Assembly: GCF_003010955.1 (NCBI RefSeq)
Contig: NZ_PGGO01000030.1
Span: 1 to 50,727, forward strand
Length of the DNA: 50,727 nucleotides
From: Phyllobacterium brassicacearum
Lineage (GTDB): Bacteria; Pseudomonadota; Alphaproteobacteria; Rhizobiales; Rhizobiaceae
Direction: 5' to 3'
Shown: positions 27,285 through 36,611 of the stretch, piece after piece
Numbering within the stretch: position 1 is the first letter of the stretch
Layout: the number at the start of each line of letters is the position of its first letter
Made by a program: the position numbers and the translations under genes
Notes under the pieces: model-generated
Seen by the model: only the letters and a program-made list of their open reading frames with translations
Told to the model about the DNA's origin: nothing
Databases searched by the model: none

Positions 27285-28133
27285 TCAGGAATGACTGCGC
27301 CAGCCCATCACCGTCTCGATCCGCTCCGCCGAGGCCTTGACCTCGGCCGTGTAACGCTCGGGATGGTCGGCAATCTTCTGTTCAGGAAGGACGATGGAAA
27401 TCGTGGCGATGCACGCGCCCTTGTCATCACAGATAGGCGAGGCAACGCACGCGACAGCATAGTCGGATTCTCCGGCCTGAATGGAAATGCGCGCCTGCAG
27501 CGCCTGGCTTGCCGACTCGGACAACACGGCCGGATCGATCACGGCGCGCCCAGTAGGCGAGGACTTGGCGCAATGTTCAAACAGGTCCAACCGTTCCTTT
27601 TCAGACAGATGGCCAACGAGCAGGCGACCGGATGCAGTCCAGTTAAGCGGCACACGAGTGCCGACCCGCGACGTTACCTGGAAGTGACCGGGACCATCGG
27701 CCATGGCGAGCACCATCATGTGATCGCCATCGCGACCGCAAACCTGTACGGTCTCACCCGACACGCGGCTAAGATTGTGCATCTCGTGATTGGCAACATT
27801 CAGGAAATCCAGCGATCGCGCGTAAGCCAGTCCGTAATGATAAAGCCGCGCACCCAGCCATACGGAACTATCGCTGTTGCGCGAGAGCAGGTTCTTCTCG
27901 ACCAGATCGTCAATGATCACATAAACCGTCGAAAGCGGGGCGCCGATCGCTTTGGCGATGGCATAAACCCCAGCCGGGCTACCGGTCTCATACAGATAAT
28001 CAAGGACCTGCAGGGCGCGGTCTATTCCGCTGACGCGCGAGCGCTTGTTACCCTTTTCGGACTTTTCAAACCCACCGGTGGCTTCCATGTCTGATGTCTT
28101 TGCGTCCAATTTCAGGCTCCTGGCGAGATCCAA
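27285..28133 (-). CDS. IclR-family transcriptional regulator
   Basis: Regulator of 282 residues. The winged helix-turn-helix is at about residues 35-95 (SGIDRALQVLDYLYE, then AIAKAIGAPLSTVYVIIDDL), followed by an IclR effector domain with GTRVPLNWTASGRLLVGHL and ESDYAVACVASPICDDKG. An internal ATG at codon 16 is an alternative start. It lies between the two transcription units of the first Gsi-type importer, convergent with the RidA gene and divergent from the PLP enzyme gene. It likely controls both through the shared ATTACAT/ATGGAAT sites. Confidence 0.88.
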   Translation of the reverse strand: MDLARSLKLDAKTSDMEATGGFEKSEKGNKRSRVSGIDRALQVLDYLYETGSPAGVYAIAKAIGAPLSTVYVIIDDLVEKNLLSRNSDSSVWLGARLYHYGLAYARSLDFLNVANHEMHNLSRVSGETVQVCGRDGDHMMVLAMADGPGHFQVTSRVGTRVPLNWTASGRLLVGHLSEKERLDLFEHCAKSSPTGRAVIDPAVLSESASQALQARISIQAGESDYAVACVASPICDDKGACIATISIVLPEQKIADHPERYTAEVKASAERIETVMGWRSHS

Positions 28134-28150
28134 TGGTTTTCCAAGTCTTT

Positions 28151-28188
28151 ATTACATTATAGCGGCATATATGCCAAGCAAATGGAAT
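28151..28188. promoter_or_regulatory. Candidate IclR operator between iclR-type gene and PLP enzyme gene
   Basis: ATTACAT (28151-28157) and ATGGAAT (28182-28188) are the same half-sites as at 22103-22120 but 24 bases apart instead of 4. Between them is the perfect 12-base palindrome GGCATATATGCC (28164-28175). This region must hold both the regulator promoter and the promoter of the 28217 operon. Confidence 0.45.
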
Positions 28189-28216
28189 ATGTCACTGACA
28201 GTTCAAGGAGAATAAC

Positions 28217-29428
28217 ATGACCGACTCCCGTACACCGCCCGATTTTCGACAGTCCCTCGGATTGAGACCTGTGATCAATGTTTCCGGGACGATGACATCG
28301 CTTGGCGCATCCATTGTCGTGCCGGAAGCTGTCGCTGCCATGACTGCCATACTCCCGCAATTTGTGGAAATCAACGATCTGCACAAATTGGCGAGCCCGG
28401 TGATCGCGCGTTTGACCGGTGGAGAGGCTGGCTTTGTCACCGCCTCGTGTTCAGCCGGCATCAGCCTCGCAGTCGCAGCAGCCATGACAGGGAACAACCT
28501 TGCAGCTATTGAACGCCTGCCGGAGACGACAGGCTTGAAGGACGAGGTGATCATCCAGACGGGTCATGTGGTCAGCTATGGCGCACCGGTGGATCAGGCG
28601 ATCCGCCTTGCGGGTGCCAAGGCTGTGCAGATCGGGCAGGCAACGTCCTGCTATCCATATCACCTCGAGGGCGCCATTAACGAGCGCACGGCTGCGGCGG
28701 TCTTCGTTGTCTCGCACCATACAGTGCAGTACGGGCTGATCGCTTTGAAGAAATTCGCCGAAATCTGCCATGCACACGGCGTCCCGGTCATTGTCGACGC
28801 CGCGTCAGAATATGATCTGAAGATCTTCCTCAAGGAGGGCGCCGACATCGCTCTCTATTCATCGCATAAATTCCTCGGGGGCCCGACAGGTGGCATCGTT
28901 GCGGGACGCAAGGAACTGGTACGCGATGCCTTCTTGCAGAACATGGGTATCGGCCGCGGTATGAAGCTTGGCAAAGAAAGCATCCTTGGCACAATCGCTG
29001 CGCTGGAAGCGTGGGAACGGCGCGATCACGCCGGAATTCGGGAGAAGGAGACCGGCTACCTCAATCTCTGGAAGCAGACGCTTGCTGGCAAGCCGGGCGT
29101 CACAGCCGAGATCGAGCCGGACCCCACGCATAACCCCCTCGATCGGCTGCGTGTCACGGTTGATCCACAGGAGGCGCATATCACCGCCTGGGACCTGGCC
29201 GATGCTTTGGCCCGCGGTGCACAACCAGTCATTGTCCGCGACCATGAAGCAGAGCACGGCTACTTCTACATGGATCCCTGCAACCTGCATCCGGGAGAAG
29301 ATGAAATCGTGGCGAGCCGTCTGGAAGAGGAACTCGCCAAAGCAGGGACATCGAACGAGGTCATCGCGACACCCTTTGAAGAACGCTACGCACGCCGCAT
29401 TGCAGGCCTGATGCGCTGGCCGGATTGA
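28217..29428 (+). CDS. SelA/DgaE-like PLP-dependent enzyme (probable ammonia-lyase)
   Basis: Fold-type I PLP enzyme of 403 residues, related to L-seryl-tRNA(Sec) selenium transferase but shorter and lacking its tRNA-binding part. The PLP Schiff-base residue is most likely Lys218 ([16 protein letters not shown]). Asp194 in [12 protein letters not shown] would contact the pyridine nitrogen, and the conserved N-terminus reads [16 protein letters not shown]. This is the group containing DgaE (D-glucosaminate-6-phosphate ammonia-lyase). Such enzymes remove an alpha-amino group by elimination, producing an enamine/imine. A selenium role is unlikely: no selB or selenocysteine gene is near. First gene of the second unit, followed 20 bp later by the transporter ATPase. 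Confidence 0.83.
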   Translation: MTDSRTPPDFRQSLGLRPVINVSGTMTSLGASIVVPEAVAAMTAILPQFVEINDLHKLASPVIARLTGGEAGFVTASCSAGISLAVAAAMTGNNLAAIERLPETTGLKDEVIIQTGHVVSYGAPVDQAIRLAGAKAVQIGQATSCYPYHLEGAINERTAAAVFVVSHHTVQYGLIALKKFAEICHAHGVPVIVDAASEYDLKIFLKEGADIALYSSHKFLGGPTGGIVAGRKELVRDAFLQNMGIGRGMKLGKESILGTIAALEAWERRDHAGIREKETGYLNLWKQTLAGKPGVTAEIEPDPTHNPLDRLRVTVDPQEAHITAWDLADALARGAQPVIVRDHEAEHGYFYMDPCNLHPGEDEIVASRLEEELAKAGTSNEVIATPFEERYARRIAGLMRWPD

Positions 29429-29448
29429 TCGACGCGAAAGGACAGCCC

Positions 29449-31266
29449 ATGGAAAAGCCCACCGCCCCGGTCCTATCGGTCTCGAACCTGACAACGTCCT
29501 TCATGGCCGACGGTCAGTGGCGGCCCGTCGTACGCAACGTCTCTTTTGACGTTGCCCCCAGCGAAACGGTGGCGATCGTCGGCGAATCCGGCTCCGGAAA
29601 AAGCGTCACGTCGCTTTCGATCATGCGGTTATTGCAGAAGGACAAGAGCCGCATCGAAGGCAAGATCCTGCTGGGCGGCAAGAACATTCTTCAATTGCCG
29701 GAAAACCAGATGCGTGCGGTCCGCGGCAATGACGTCGCCATGATCTTCCAGGAACCGATGACCAGCCTCAATCCGCTGTTCACGGTTGGCCAACAGATCA
29801 GCGAGGCGCTGCTCTGTCACCACAATATTTCGAGAGCAAAGGCGAAGGCGGAAACCATCCGTCTTCTGGAAAAGGTGCGTATACCGGCCGCAAGCTCACG
29901 CTTTGACGAGTATCCGCACCGCTTCTCCGGAGGCATGCGTCAGCGCGTCATGATCGCAATGGCTCTTGCCAGCAAGCCGAAACTATTGATCGCCGACGAG
30001 CCGACAACTGCCCTTGACGTTACCATCCAGGGCCAGATCCTCGATCTCATCAAGCTGTTGCAGGACGAAGAAGGAACCTCCGTCCTCTTCATCACCCACG
30101 ATATGGGCGTCGTCGCCGAAATCGCCGACAGAACGGTCGTAATGTACAATGGCGAGGCAGTCGAGACCGGCGATACGGCTGATATCTTCGCACGCCCACA
30201 ACATCCCTATACGCGATCGCTGCTGTCGGCAGTGCCTATCCTGGGCTCGATGAAGGGACACAAGCGTCCCTTGCGTTTCCCGGTCGTTGACCGCACCACC
30301 GGTACGTCCGATACACCGGTCGAGGCTGCCGACACCGTACAGATGGAAGCCCAACCGCTGCTGGAGGTACGCAACCTCACCACGCGCTTCAACATTCATT
30401 CCGGCATGTTTGGGCAGCTTGAGGGCCGCGTCCATGCTGTCGAGAACCTCTCCTTTACCCTGCAGCCTGGTGAAACTCTCTCACTGGTCGGAGAATCCGG
30501 TTGCGGCAAGTCGACAACCGGCCGCTCGATCATGCGCCTCGTGCAGGCTCAGGGGGGCGAGGTCCTGCTCAATGGACGGGACGTGCTGACGATGGATCCG
30601 AAGCAGCTGCGTGACATGCGCCGCAACATGCAGATGATCTTCCAGGACCCGTTCGCCAGCCTCAACCCGCGCATGACCGTCGGCGCAGCGATTGCCGAGC
30701 CCTATCTCGAGCACAAGCTCGGAACCCGTATACAGGCGCGCGATCGCGTGGCCGACCTGCTGGAGCGTGTCGGACTAAAGGCGGACATGGCAGGGCGCTA
30801 TCCCCACGAGTTCTCCGGCGGTCAGCGCCAGCGCGTGTGTATTGCCCGAGCCCTGGCGCTCGATCCAAAAATCATCGTCGCCGACGAATCTGTCTCGGCG
30901 CTCGACGTGTCGATCAAGGCGCAGGTTATCAACCTCCTGCTCGATCTGCAGGCGAGTCTCGATCTTGCGTATCTGTTCATCTCGCATGACATTGCCGTCG
31001 TCGAACGCGTCTCCCATCGCATCGCCGTCATGTATCTCGGCGAGATCGTCGAAATTGGCCCTCGCGCCGCAATCTTCGAAAACCCGCAGCATCCCTATAC
31101 CAAAAAACTGATTTCTGCTGTGCCCGTTCCCGATCCGGCGCGTCGCGGCCTCAAACGACCGGTATCCAATGACGAGATCAAGAGCCCGGTAAGGCCGCCT
31201 GACTATGTGGTCCCCGCCCGTCAATATTCAGAAATCTCCGAAGGACATCTGGTCCAGGTCAACTAG
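29449..31266 (+). CDS. Fused peptide-type ABC transporter ATPase (DppD-DppF fusion, GsiA-like)
   Basis: Single polypeptide of 605 residues with two complete oligopeptide-type ATPase domains, the arrangement of E. coli GsiA. The ATG at 29449 follows AAAGGA. Domain 1: Walker A GESGSGKS, signature [15 protein letters not shown] and Walker [13 protein letters not shown]. Domain 2: Walker [10 protein letters not shown], signature [15 protein letters not shown] and Walker [13 protein letters not shown]. The usual C-terminal PHPYT-type motif appears in each half ([28 protein letters not shown]). It energises the 22139-25560 importer although it is encoded in the other transcription unit. Closely resembles the ATPase at 41170. 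Confidence 0.93.
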   Translation: MEKPTAPVLSVSNLTTSFMADGQWRPVVRNVSFDVAPSETVAIVGESGSGKSVTSLSIMRLLQKDKSRIEGKILLGGKNILQLPENQMRAVRGNDVAMIFQEPMTSLNPLFTVGQQISEALLCHHNISRAKAKAETIRLLEKVRIPAASSRFDEYPHRFSGGMRQRVMIAMALASKPKLLIADEPTTALDVTIQGQILDLIKLLQDEEGTSVLFITHDMGVVAEIADRTVVMYNGEAVETGDTADIFARPQHPYTRSLLSAVPILGSMKGHKRPLRFPVVDRTTGTSDTPVEAADTVQMEAQPLLEVRNLTTRFNIHSGMFGQLEGRVHAVENLSFTLQPGETLSLVGESGCGKSTTGRSIMRLVQAQGGEVLLNGRDVLTMDPKQLRDMRRNMQMIFQDPFASLNPRMTVGAAIAEPYLEHKLGTRIQARDRVADLLERVGLKADMAGRYPHEFSGGQRQRVCIARALALDPKIIVADESVSALDVSIKAQVINLLLDLQASLDLAYLFISHDIAVVERVSHRIAVMYLGEIVEIGPRAAIFENPQHPYTKKLISAVPVPDPARRGLKRPVSNDEIKSPVRPPDYVVPARQYSEISEGHLVQVN

Positions 31267-31390
31267 GCGAACCGCAAGATCTGGCCCGCAAGGTCGCACG
31301 ACAGATGAACTGTGCCGAAAATTCCGCTATCATTCGTGCTGGCACCGTGGCATTGCTGCGCCATCGGAAACGCATGGGTAGAGTGGTATT

Positions 31391-32581
31391 ATGACCAAGC
31401 ACTTCATCGAGCATTTGTCACGTGAACTGACAGGCCTGAAGGAAACGGGCCTCTATAAGTCCGAACGCGTCATCACCTCCAAGCAATCCGGCCAGATCGA
31501 GATTTCAACGGGTGCGAAAGTACTTAATTTCTGCGCCAACAACTATCTCGGCCTGGCCGACAATGCCGAACTGGCAGCAGCAGGCAAGGCGGCGCTTGAC
31601 CGCTATGGTTACGGCATGGCCTCGGTGCGTTTCATATGCGGCACTCAGGAAGAGCACAAAGAGCTCGAGGCACGCATTTCAAGTTTCCTCGGTCTTGAGG
31701 ATACGATCCTTTACTCAAGCTGCTTCGACGCGAACGGTGGGCTATTCGAGACCCTTCTCGGCGAAGAAGACGCAATTATCTCCGACGCGCTCAACCACGC
31801 CTCGATCATCGACGGCGTTCGCCTCTCCAAGGCCAAGCGATTCCGCTACGCCAATAATGACATGGCGGCACTTGAGGAAGAACTGAAGAAGGCCGAGGGC
31901 AGCCGCTTCAAGATGATCGCTACTGACGGCGTCTTCTCGATGGATGGTATTATTGCCAACCTTGAGGGTGTCTGCGATCTCGCAGAAAAATACAACGCTC
32001 TTGTCATGGTGGACGATAGCCACGCGGTCGGCTTCGTCGGTAAGAATGGTCGCGGTTCAGCCGAACATTGCGGCGTCGAAGGCCGCGTCGACATCATCAC
32101 CGGCACACTCGGCAAGGCGCTGGGGGGCGCATCAGGCGGCTATACGTCCGGAAAGAAGGAGGTGGTCGACTGGTTACGCCAGCGATCCCGTCCTTACCTC
32201 TTTTCCAATACGCTGGCGCCTGTCATTGCGGCAGCATCATTGAAAGTCTTTGATCTCATCGACAGCGGGGCCGAGCTACGCGCAAGGCTTATTGCAAATG
32301 CCGCGCATTTCCGTCGTGACATGACCAAGCTCGGCTTTACGCTTGCCGGAGCCGATCACCCGATCATTCCGGTCATGCTGGGTGAGGCGACACTCGCACA
32401 GGAAATGGCATCGCGCATGCTCGAAAAGGGCGTCTATGTCATTGGCTTCGCCTTTCCTGTCGTCCCGAAAGGACAGGCGCGTATTCGCACGCAAATGTCT
32501 GCCGCCCACACCAGTGCAGACGTCGCCAGAGCAATCGACGTATTTGCCGAAGTCGGGCGTGATCTCGGCATCATCAAATAG
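31391..32581 (+). CDS. kbl: Kbl: glycine C-acetyltransferase (2-amino-3-ketobutyrate CoA ligase)
   Basis: PLP enzyme of the alpha-oxoamine synthase family, 396 residues (usual length about 397). It cleaves 2-amino-3-oxobutyrate with CoA to glycine and acetyl-CoA. Motifs: [13 protein letters not shown] near residue 46, the PLP-contact [17 protein letters not shown], and the Schiff-base Lys242 in [15 protein letters not shown]. It is followed 9 bp later by tdh, giving the standard two-gene threonine degradation operon. The 124 bp before it contain no clear terminator, so read-through from the upstream importer unit is possible. Confidence 0.95.
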   Translation: MTKHFIEHLSRELTGLKETGLYKSERVITSKQSGQIEISTGAKVLNFCANNYLGLADNAELAAAGKAALDRYGYGMASVRFICGTQEEHKELEARISSFLGLEDTILYSSCFDANGGLFETLLGEEDAIISDALNHASIIDGVRLSKAKRFRYANNDMAALEEELKKAEGSRFKMIATDGVFSMDGIIANLEGVCDLAEKYNALVMVDDSHAVGFVGKNGRGSAEHCGVEGRVDIITGTLGKALGGASGGYTSGKKEVVDWLRQRSRPYLFSNTLAPVIAAASLKVFDLIDSGAELRARLIANAAHFRRDMTKLGFTLAGADHPIIPVMLGEATLAQEMASRMLEKGVYVIGFAFPVVPKGQARIRTQMSAAHTSADVARAIDVFAEVGRDLGIIK

Positions 32582-32590
32582 GATAGAACC

Positions 32591-33628
32591 ATGTCGAACA
32601 TGATGAAAGCGCTGGTCAAGGCCAAGGCGGAACCGGGCATCTGGATGGAACGGGTCCCAGTTCCTGAGCCAGGTCCCAACGATGTGCTGATCCGGGTCAA
32701 GAAATCCGCGATCTGCGGTACGGACGTGCATATCTACAATTGGGACAAGTGGGCACAGGCAACGATCCCGGTGCCGATGGTCGTCGGCCACGAGTTCAGC
32801 GGCGAGATCGCTGAAATCGGTTCGGCCGTGACCAAATACAAGGTCGGTCAGCGCGTTTCGGGCGAAGGCCACATCGTTTGCGGCACTTGCCGCAACTGCC
32901 GCGCGGGCAGGGGACACCTTTGCCGCAACACACTCGGCGTGGGCGTGCACCGGCCAGGCTCATTCGGAGAATATGTCTGCATTCCCGAAGCCAATGTCGT
33001 ACCAATCCCCGACGACGTTGCCGATGAAATCGCAGCGATTTTCGATCCCTTCGGCAATGCCGTGCATACAGCTCTGAGTTTTGACCTCGTTGGAGAAGAT
33101 GTGCTTGTAACAGGTGCCGGCCCTATCGGCATCATGGGCGCGCTGGTCGCAAAGCGTTCCGGCGCCCGCAAGGTCGTAATTACCGATATCAACCCCGCTC
33201 GCCTGGCGCTCGCCCGCAAGCTCGGGATCGACTATGTCGTCGATGCATCTTCGCAAAATCTCACCGATGTGATGCGCGAAATCGGCATGACCGAAGGTTT
33301 TGACGTCGGTCTTGAAATGTCGGGAGCGGCTCCGGCCTTCCGAGACATGATCGACAAGATGAACAATGGCGGCAAGATTGCCATTCTCGGCATTGCACCG
33401 ACAGGTTTCGAAATTGACTGGAACAAGGTCATCTTCAAGATGCTCAACCTCAAAGGCATTTATGGCCGCGAAATGTTCGAGACCTGGTACAAGATGATTG
33501 CTTTCGTGCAGGGCGGGCTTGATCTTTCTCAGATTATCACCCACCGGCTTTCGATCGACGATTTCCAGGCAGGCTTCGACGCAATGCGCTCTGGCAGTTC
33601 TGGCAAAGTAGTCTTGAGCTGGAATTGA
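32591..33628 (+). CDS. tdh: Tdh: L-threonine 3-dehydrogenase
   Basis: Zinc- and NAD-dependent medium-chain dehydrogenase of 345 residues, oxidising L-threonine to 2-amino-3-oxobutyrate, the substrate of Kbl. Catalytic-zinc residues lie in [16 protein letters not shown] and GHEFSGEI. The structural zinc site is the Cys-rich segment [15 protein letters not shown]. The NAD loop is [19 protein letters not shown]. Family signatures [12 protein letters not shown] and the C-terminal SGKVVLSW are present. Second gene of the kbl-tdh operon. Confidence 0.95.
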   Translation: MSNMMKALVKAKAEPGIWMERVPVPEPGPNDVLIRVKKSAICGTDVHIYNWDKWAQATIPVPMVVGHEFSGEIAEIGSAVTKYKVGQRVSGEGHIVCGTCRNCRAGRGHLCRNTLGVGVHRPGSFGEYVCIPEANVVPIPDDVADEIAAIFDPFGNAVHTALSFDLVGEDVLVTGAGPIGIMGALVAKRSGARKVVITDINPARLALARKLGIDYVVDASSQNLTDVMREIGMTEGFDVGLEMSGAAPAFRDMIDKMNNGGKIAILGIAPTGFEIDWNKVIFKMLNLKGIYGREMFETWYKMIAFVQGGLDLSQIITHRLSIDDFQAGFDAMRSGSSGKVVLSWN

Positions 33629-33633
33629 AAATT

Positions 33634-33921
33634 TCACTCGTGTTCGCAGGTGTATAGGTCGTAACCGTGTTGTGCTGCTGCGGTACCTCGTTTCCAAGCC
33701 TCATATCTCCCGCTCTGCTTATGAGCCAATGAGGCTGCACCCTCGTTAAGGACTTTCAAGGCAACGATTGTGTGTTGCGGGCCCGTCAAGTGAGCCATTC
33801 GTTGCGCATATAGACTGGCATTTGTGCAACGGAAGACAAGTTCCGTTGCAGCCCGTGCCTTCTGTTCCCTTGTTGTTTGTCCATCATATCCTGGTCTGGC
33901 ATCTATGGGCCCGGTTACCAT
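33634..33921 (-). CDS. Doubtful hypothetical protein
   Basis: A 95-codon frame starting ATG at 33921 and ending 6 bp from the tdh stop. The product is hydrophilic, rich in Ala, Thr and Arg, with no signal peptide, membrane segment or recognised motif. No good ribosome site precedes the start, and the codons include several rare in this genome (ATA, AGA, ACA, CTA). It could be a small real gene of foreign origin or a chance frame. Confidence 0.25.
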   Translation of the reverse strand: MVTGPIDARPGYDGQTTREQKARAATELVFRCTNASLYAQRMAHLTGPQHTIVALKVLNEGAASLAHKQSGRYEAWKRGTAAAQHGYDLYTCEHE

Positions 33922-34070
33922 ATGTCTTGTGGCAGTGCAGATAGTACTTGCCGGTTCCCATTGTCACTCGTGATGGCAAGTCCAACGCATCCGACGGCCG
34001 CATTGGCATTTTCGCTACAGCCAGCTCTGCAACGGTTGGACACCTCGTACCCGCGCCGAGAAAAAATGTG

Positions 34071-34108
34071 AACCAATGGAGAAATTGGTTGCACCACAAA
34101 TATTGGTT
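34071..34108. promoter_or_regulatory. Candidate FadR-type operator upstream of the second GntR/Gsi operon
   Basis: Inverted repeat AACCAAT (34071-34077) and ATTGGTT (34084-34090), i.e. AACCA-N10-TGGTT, with an additional ATTGGTT at 34102-34108, 18 bases after the previous one. The same geometry occurs at 43896-43915 before another operon that has its own FadR-type gene. Likely site for autoregulation by the 34258 regulator. Confidence 0.5.
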
Positions 34109-34257
34109 GAATAGGGTCTAGTTCCTCAAGAAACGCTTACTTGAGGAAGAAAGACTGGAATTCCGGTTCGCATTCGATGGAAAATCTCCGCAGTTTTCGG
34201 AGCTGTCCGCACCCTATGAGAACCTTTCATCAAATTGATCACCATTCGAGGGTTTCC

Positions 34258-35037
34258 GTGTCGCCTCGCTCCAACACTGTTGCAAATTCAGGATACGCCC
34301 TTGAGCGGCTGCGCATCCTGTTGGCAGCGGTTCCATCTGGTGGCGAATTGCGCTTGCCGCCCGAACGGGAACTGGCGGAAGAAATCGGCGTTGGCAGGCG
34401 AGCTCTGCGCCGCGCGCTGGAAGTTCTGGAGAACGAAGGCCTCATCTGGCGCCGGCAGGGCAAGGGAACCTTTGGCGGCCCCCAACAGGTCTCGAGTACG
34501 TTGCGCGTCAACAATCTTGCCGAATTCACCAATCCGCTCGAAGTCATTGAAGTGCGTATCGAGATCGAACCGGTGTTGGCGCGTCTTGCAGCCACAAAGG
34601 CATCGCCAGTGTTGATCCAACAACTCGAACGACTGGCGGTCAAGGCAAAGGAATCCACCGACACGGATTCCTGGGAATTATGGGACGGCGCCTTTCACCG
34701 CAAGATTGCCGAAGCTGCAGGCAACCAGCTTTTCATCCTGTTCATAGGCATGATCGAGCAGATTCGGCAGAACGAATCGTGGCGCCATTTTCGCGAACGC
34801 ACGCGCTCGGTAGGGCGCACCGCACTGTCGATCCAGCAGCATGATGCCGTGATCGAAGCAATCCGCCGGTTCCACCCGGCTGAGGCGGAAGCAGCAATGC
34901 GCGAACACCTGATTTCGTTGCGGGCAGCGCTAATCGAAGCAATGCAGGCGGCGGATATTCCGGCCGTCGGCGAAGCGACGTCCGCAAAGACGCAAATTCA
35001 AGAACAGCAGAGCTTAACCACAGAGGGAATGAAATGA
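34258..35037 (+). CDS. FadR-subfamily GntR regulator
   Basis: Regulator of about 259 residues. GTG at 34258 is favoured because GAGGG lies 5 bp upstream; ATG codons at 34216 or 34177 and a TTG at 34141 are alternatives without good ribosome sites. The N-terminal winged helix-turn-helix reads RLPPERELAEEIGVGRRALRRAL, followed by IWRRQGKGTFGG. The C-terminal FCD domain has the metal/ligand residues in DGAFHRKIAEAAGN and HDAVIEAIRRFHPAEAEAAM plus REHL. Its stop overlaps the next gene start (ATGA at 35034-35037), so the regulator is translationally coupled to the importer it presumably controls. Confidence 0.85.
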   Translation: MSPRSNTVANSGYALERLRILLAAVPSGGELRLPPERELAEEIGVGRRALRRALEVLENEGLIWRRQGKGTFGGPQQVSSTLRVNNLAEFTNPLEVIEVRIEIEPVLARLAATKASPVLIQQLERLAVKAKESTDTDSWELWDGAFHRKIAEAAGNQLFILFIGMIEQIRQNESWRHFRERTRSVGRTALSIQQHDAVIEAIRRFHPAEAEAAMREHLISLRAALIEAMQAADIPAVGEATSAKTQIQEQQSLTTEGMK

Positions 35038-36536
35038 ATTGCGTAACGAAACTCCTGTCGGCCGTAACCGTTTTGGTTTTGGCTTCCCCGACTTTAGCCG
35101 CTGATCTGCGTATCGGTCTGCAGGACGATGCCGATATCCTCGATCCGCATCGCGCCAGGACCTTCGTCGGACGCATTGTGTTCACTTCTCTGTGTGACAA
35201 GCTGTTCGACATCAATGAGAAGCTGGAAATCCAGCCGCAGTTGGCCAAGGAATGGTCGTGGTCGGAAGATGGCAAGACACTGACCGTCACTCTGCGCGAC
35301 AACGGCAAGTTTCATGATGGTACCACAATCGACGCAGCCGCCGTGAAGGCCAATCTCGAGCGGGCCAAGTCCCTGCCGGAATCGCTGCGCAAGAGCGAGG
35401 TTGCTTCGATCGACTCGGTAGAAGTGACAGATGCCACGACGCTGGCCATCCACCTCGTGAAGCCTGACGCGTCACTCCTATCGCAGCTTGCCGACCGCGC
35501 CGGCATGATCCTGTCGCCCAGGGCTTTCGAGAGCGCAGACTTTGGCCAGAATCCTGTTTGCTCCGGTCCCTACAAGTTCGTGGAGCGTATCCAGAACGAC
35601 CGTATCGTGCTGGAGAAGTTTGCCGACTATTGGGATGCGAACAACTTCAACTACGACAAGCTCACTTTCATTCCGATCTCGGACTCGACGGTGCGTTTGG
35701 CAAATCTGCGCTCGGGCGATCTTGATATTATTGAACGCATCGCACCCTCGGATATTGAAGCGGTGAAGGGAGACGCCAATCTCGCATTCTATCCGGTTAC
35801 AGGAACCGGTTACCAGGCCTTGACCTTCAACCTGAAGAAGGGTGACAAGGACACGTTCCCGATCGGATACGACAAACGCATCCGTCAGGCCTTTGAACTT
35901 TCGATCGACCGCAACGTCATCAACGAAGTTGTCGGACAAGGTATCTTCCAGCCCGCTTATCAGCCGTTCCCACCGACCAGCTTTGCCTATGACAAGAAGT
36001 TCGAAAGCCGCCAGCGCGACGTCGCGAAAGCCAAGGCACTTTTGGCCGAAGCCGGCCATGAGCGCGTCAAGCTGGAAATCGCCTTCGGAAACAACACCGC
36101 CTCACAGCAGGTGTATGAGCTGATCCAGGCAATGTCGGCAGAAGCCGGATTCGACATCTCGCTGCGTCCGACGGAGTTTGCCGCACTGCAGTCGGCGCTG
36201 AAGGAAGGTAACTTCGAAGCTGGCCAGAGCGGATGGTCGGGTCGTGCCGATCCGGATGGCAACATTCACAGCTTTGTCAGCTGCAAGGGCAATCTCAACG
36301 ATGCTCACTTTTGTAGCGAGAAAGTGGACGCGCTGCTTGAGGAGGCGCGAAGCCTGACCGATACGGTCAAGCGCAAGGCGCTCTACGATCAAGCCGAGGA
36401 AATCATCCAGGATGAGTTACCGATCGTCTATCTTTACTATCAGCCCTGGCCATTTGCGGCGCGCGCCAAGGTGAAGGGCTTCACCGCTTATCCCGATGGC
36501 ATGATCCGCCTCAAAGGTGTTTCGTCCGAGGGTTGA
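35034..36536 (+). CDS. Periplasmic binding protein of second peptide-type importer (GsiB-like, SBP_bac_5)
   Basis: Family 5 solute-binding protein, 500 residues. Signal peptide LLSAVTVLVLASPTLAA, then mature DLRIGLQDDADILDPHRART. Family segments include LTVTLRDNGKFHDGTTIDAA and NPVCSGPYKFVERIQNDRIV. It overlaps the regulator gene by four bases and is separated from the first permease gene by 75 bp containing a hairpin. Substrate unknown; the operon enzyme suggests gamma-glutamyl peptides or glutathione-like compounds. Confidence 0.92.
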   Translation: MNCVTKLLSAVTVLVLASPTLAADLRIGLQDDADILDPHRARTFVGRIVFTSLCDKLFDINEKLEIQPQLAKEWSWSEDGKTLTVTLRDNGKFHDGTTIDAAAVKANLERAKSLPESLRKSEVASIDSVEVTDATTLAIHLVKPDASLLSQLADRAGMILSPRAFESADFGQNPVCSGPYKFVERIQNDRIVLEKFADYWDANNFNYDKLTFIPISDSTVRLANLRSGDLDIIERIAPSDIEAVKGDANLAFYPVTGTGYQALTFNLKKGDKDTFPIGYDKRIRQAFELSIDRNVINEVVGQGIFQPAYQPFPPTSFAYDKKFESRQRDVAKAKALLAEAGHERVKLEIAFGNNTASQQVYELIQAMSAEAGFDISLRPTEFAALQSALKEGNFEAGQSGWSGRADPDGNIHSFVSCKGNLNDAHFCSEKVDALLEEARSLTDTVKRKALYDQAEEIIQDELPIVYLYYQPWPFAARAKVKGFTAYPDGMIRLKGVSSEG

Positions 36537-36552
36537 TCTTCGTCGGCATGGG

Positions 36553-36572
36553 GCGACCAATCCAGCGGTCGC
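36553..36572 (+). other. Hairpin between binding-protein and permease genes
   Basis: GCGACC (36553-36558) pairs with GGTCGC (36567-36572) across an eight-base loop in the only sizeable gap of the operon. The weak T content that follows argues for attenuation or mRNA protection rather than full termination. Confidence 0.45.
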
Positions 36573-36611
36573 TTCATTGCTTTACCGCTTCAAGCTTAAA
36601 AGTGCTGTCCC

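Larger units (their letters stand above)
33629..34257. other. Gene-poor interval between tdh and the GntR-type regulator
   Basis: About 630 bp with no recognised gene. It contains one doubtful minus-strand reading frame (33634-33921) and, near its right end, the AACCA-N10-TGGTT element described separately. Several short frames here use codons rare in the neighbouring genes (ATA, AGA, CTA), suggesting non-coding or foreign sequence. No terminator hairpin was found after tdh. Confidence 0.5.

Noticed and set aside
34141-34257. N-terminal extension of the GntR-type regulator starting at TTG 34141 or ATG 34177/34216
   Set aside because: The extra residues (His/Ser/Arg-rich) lie before the helix-turn-helix without family similarity, and only the GTG at 34258 has a good ribosome site.
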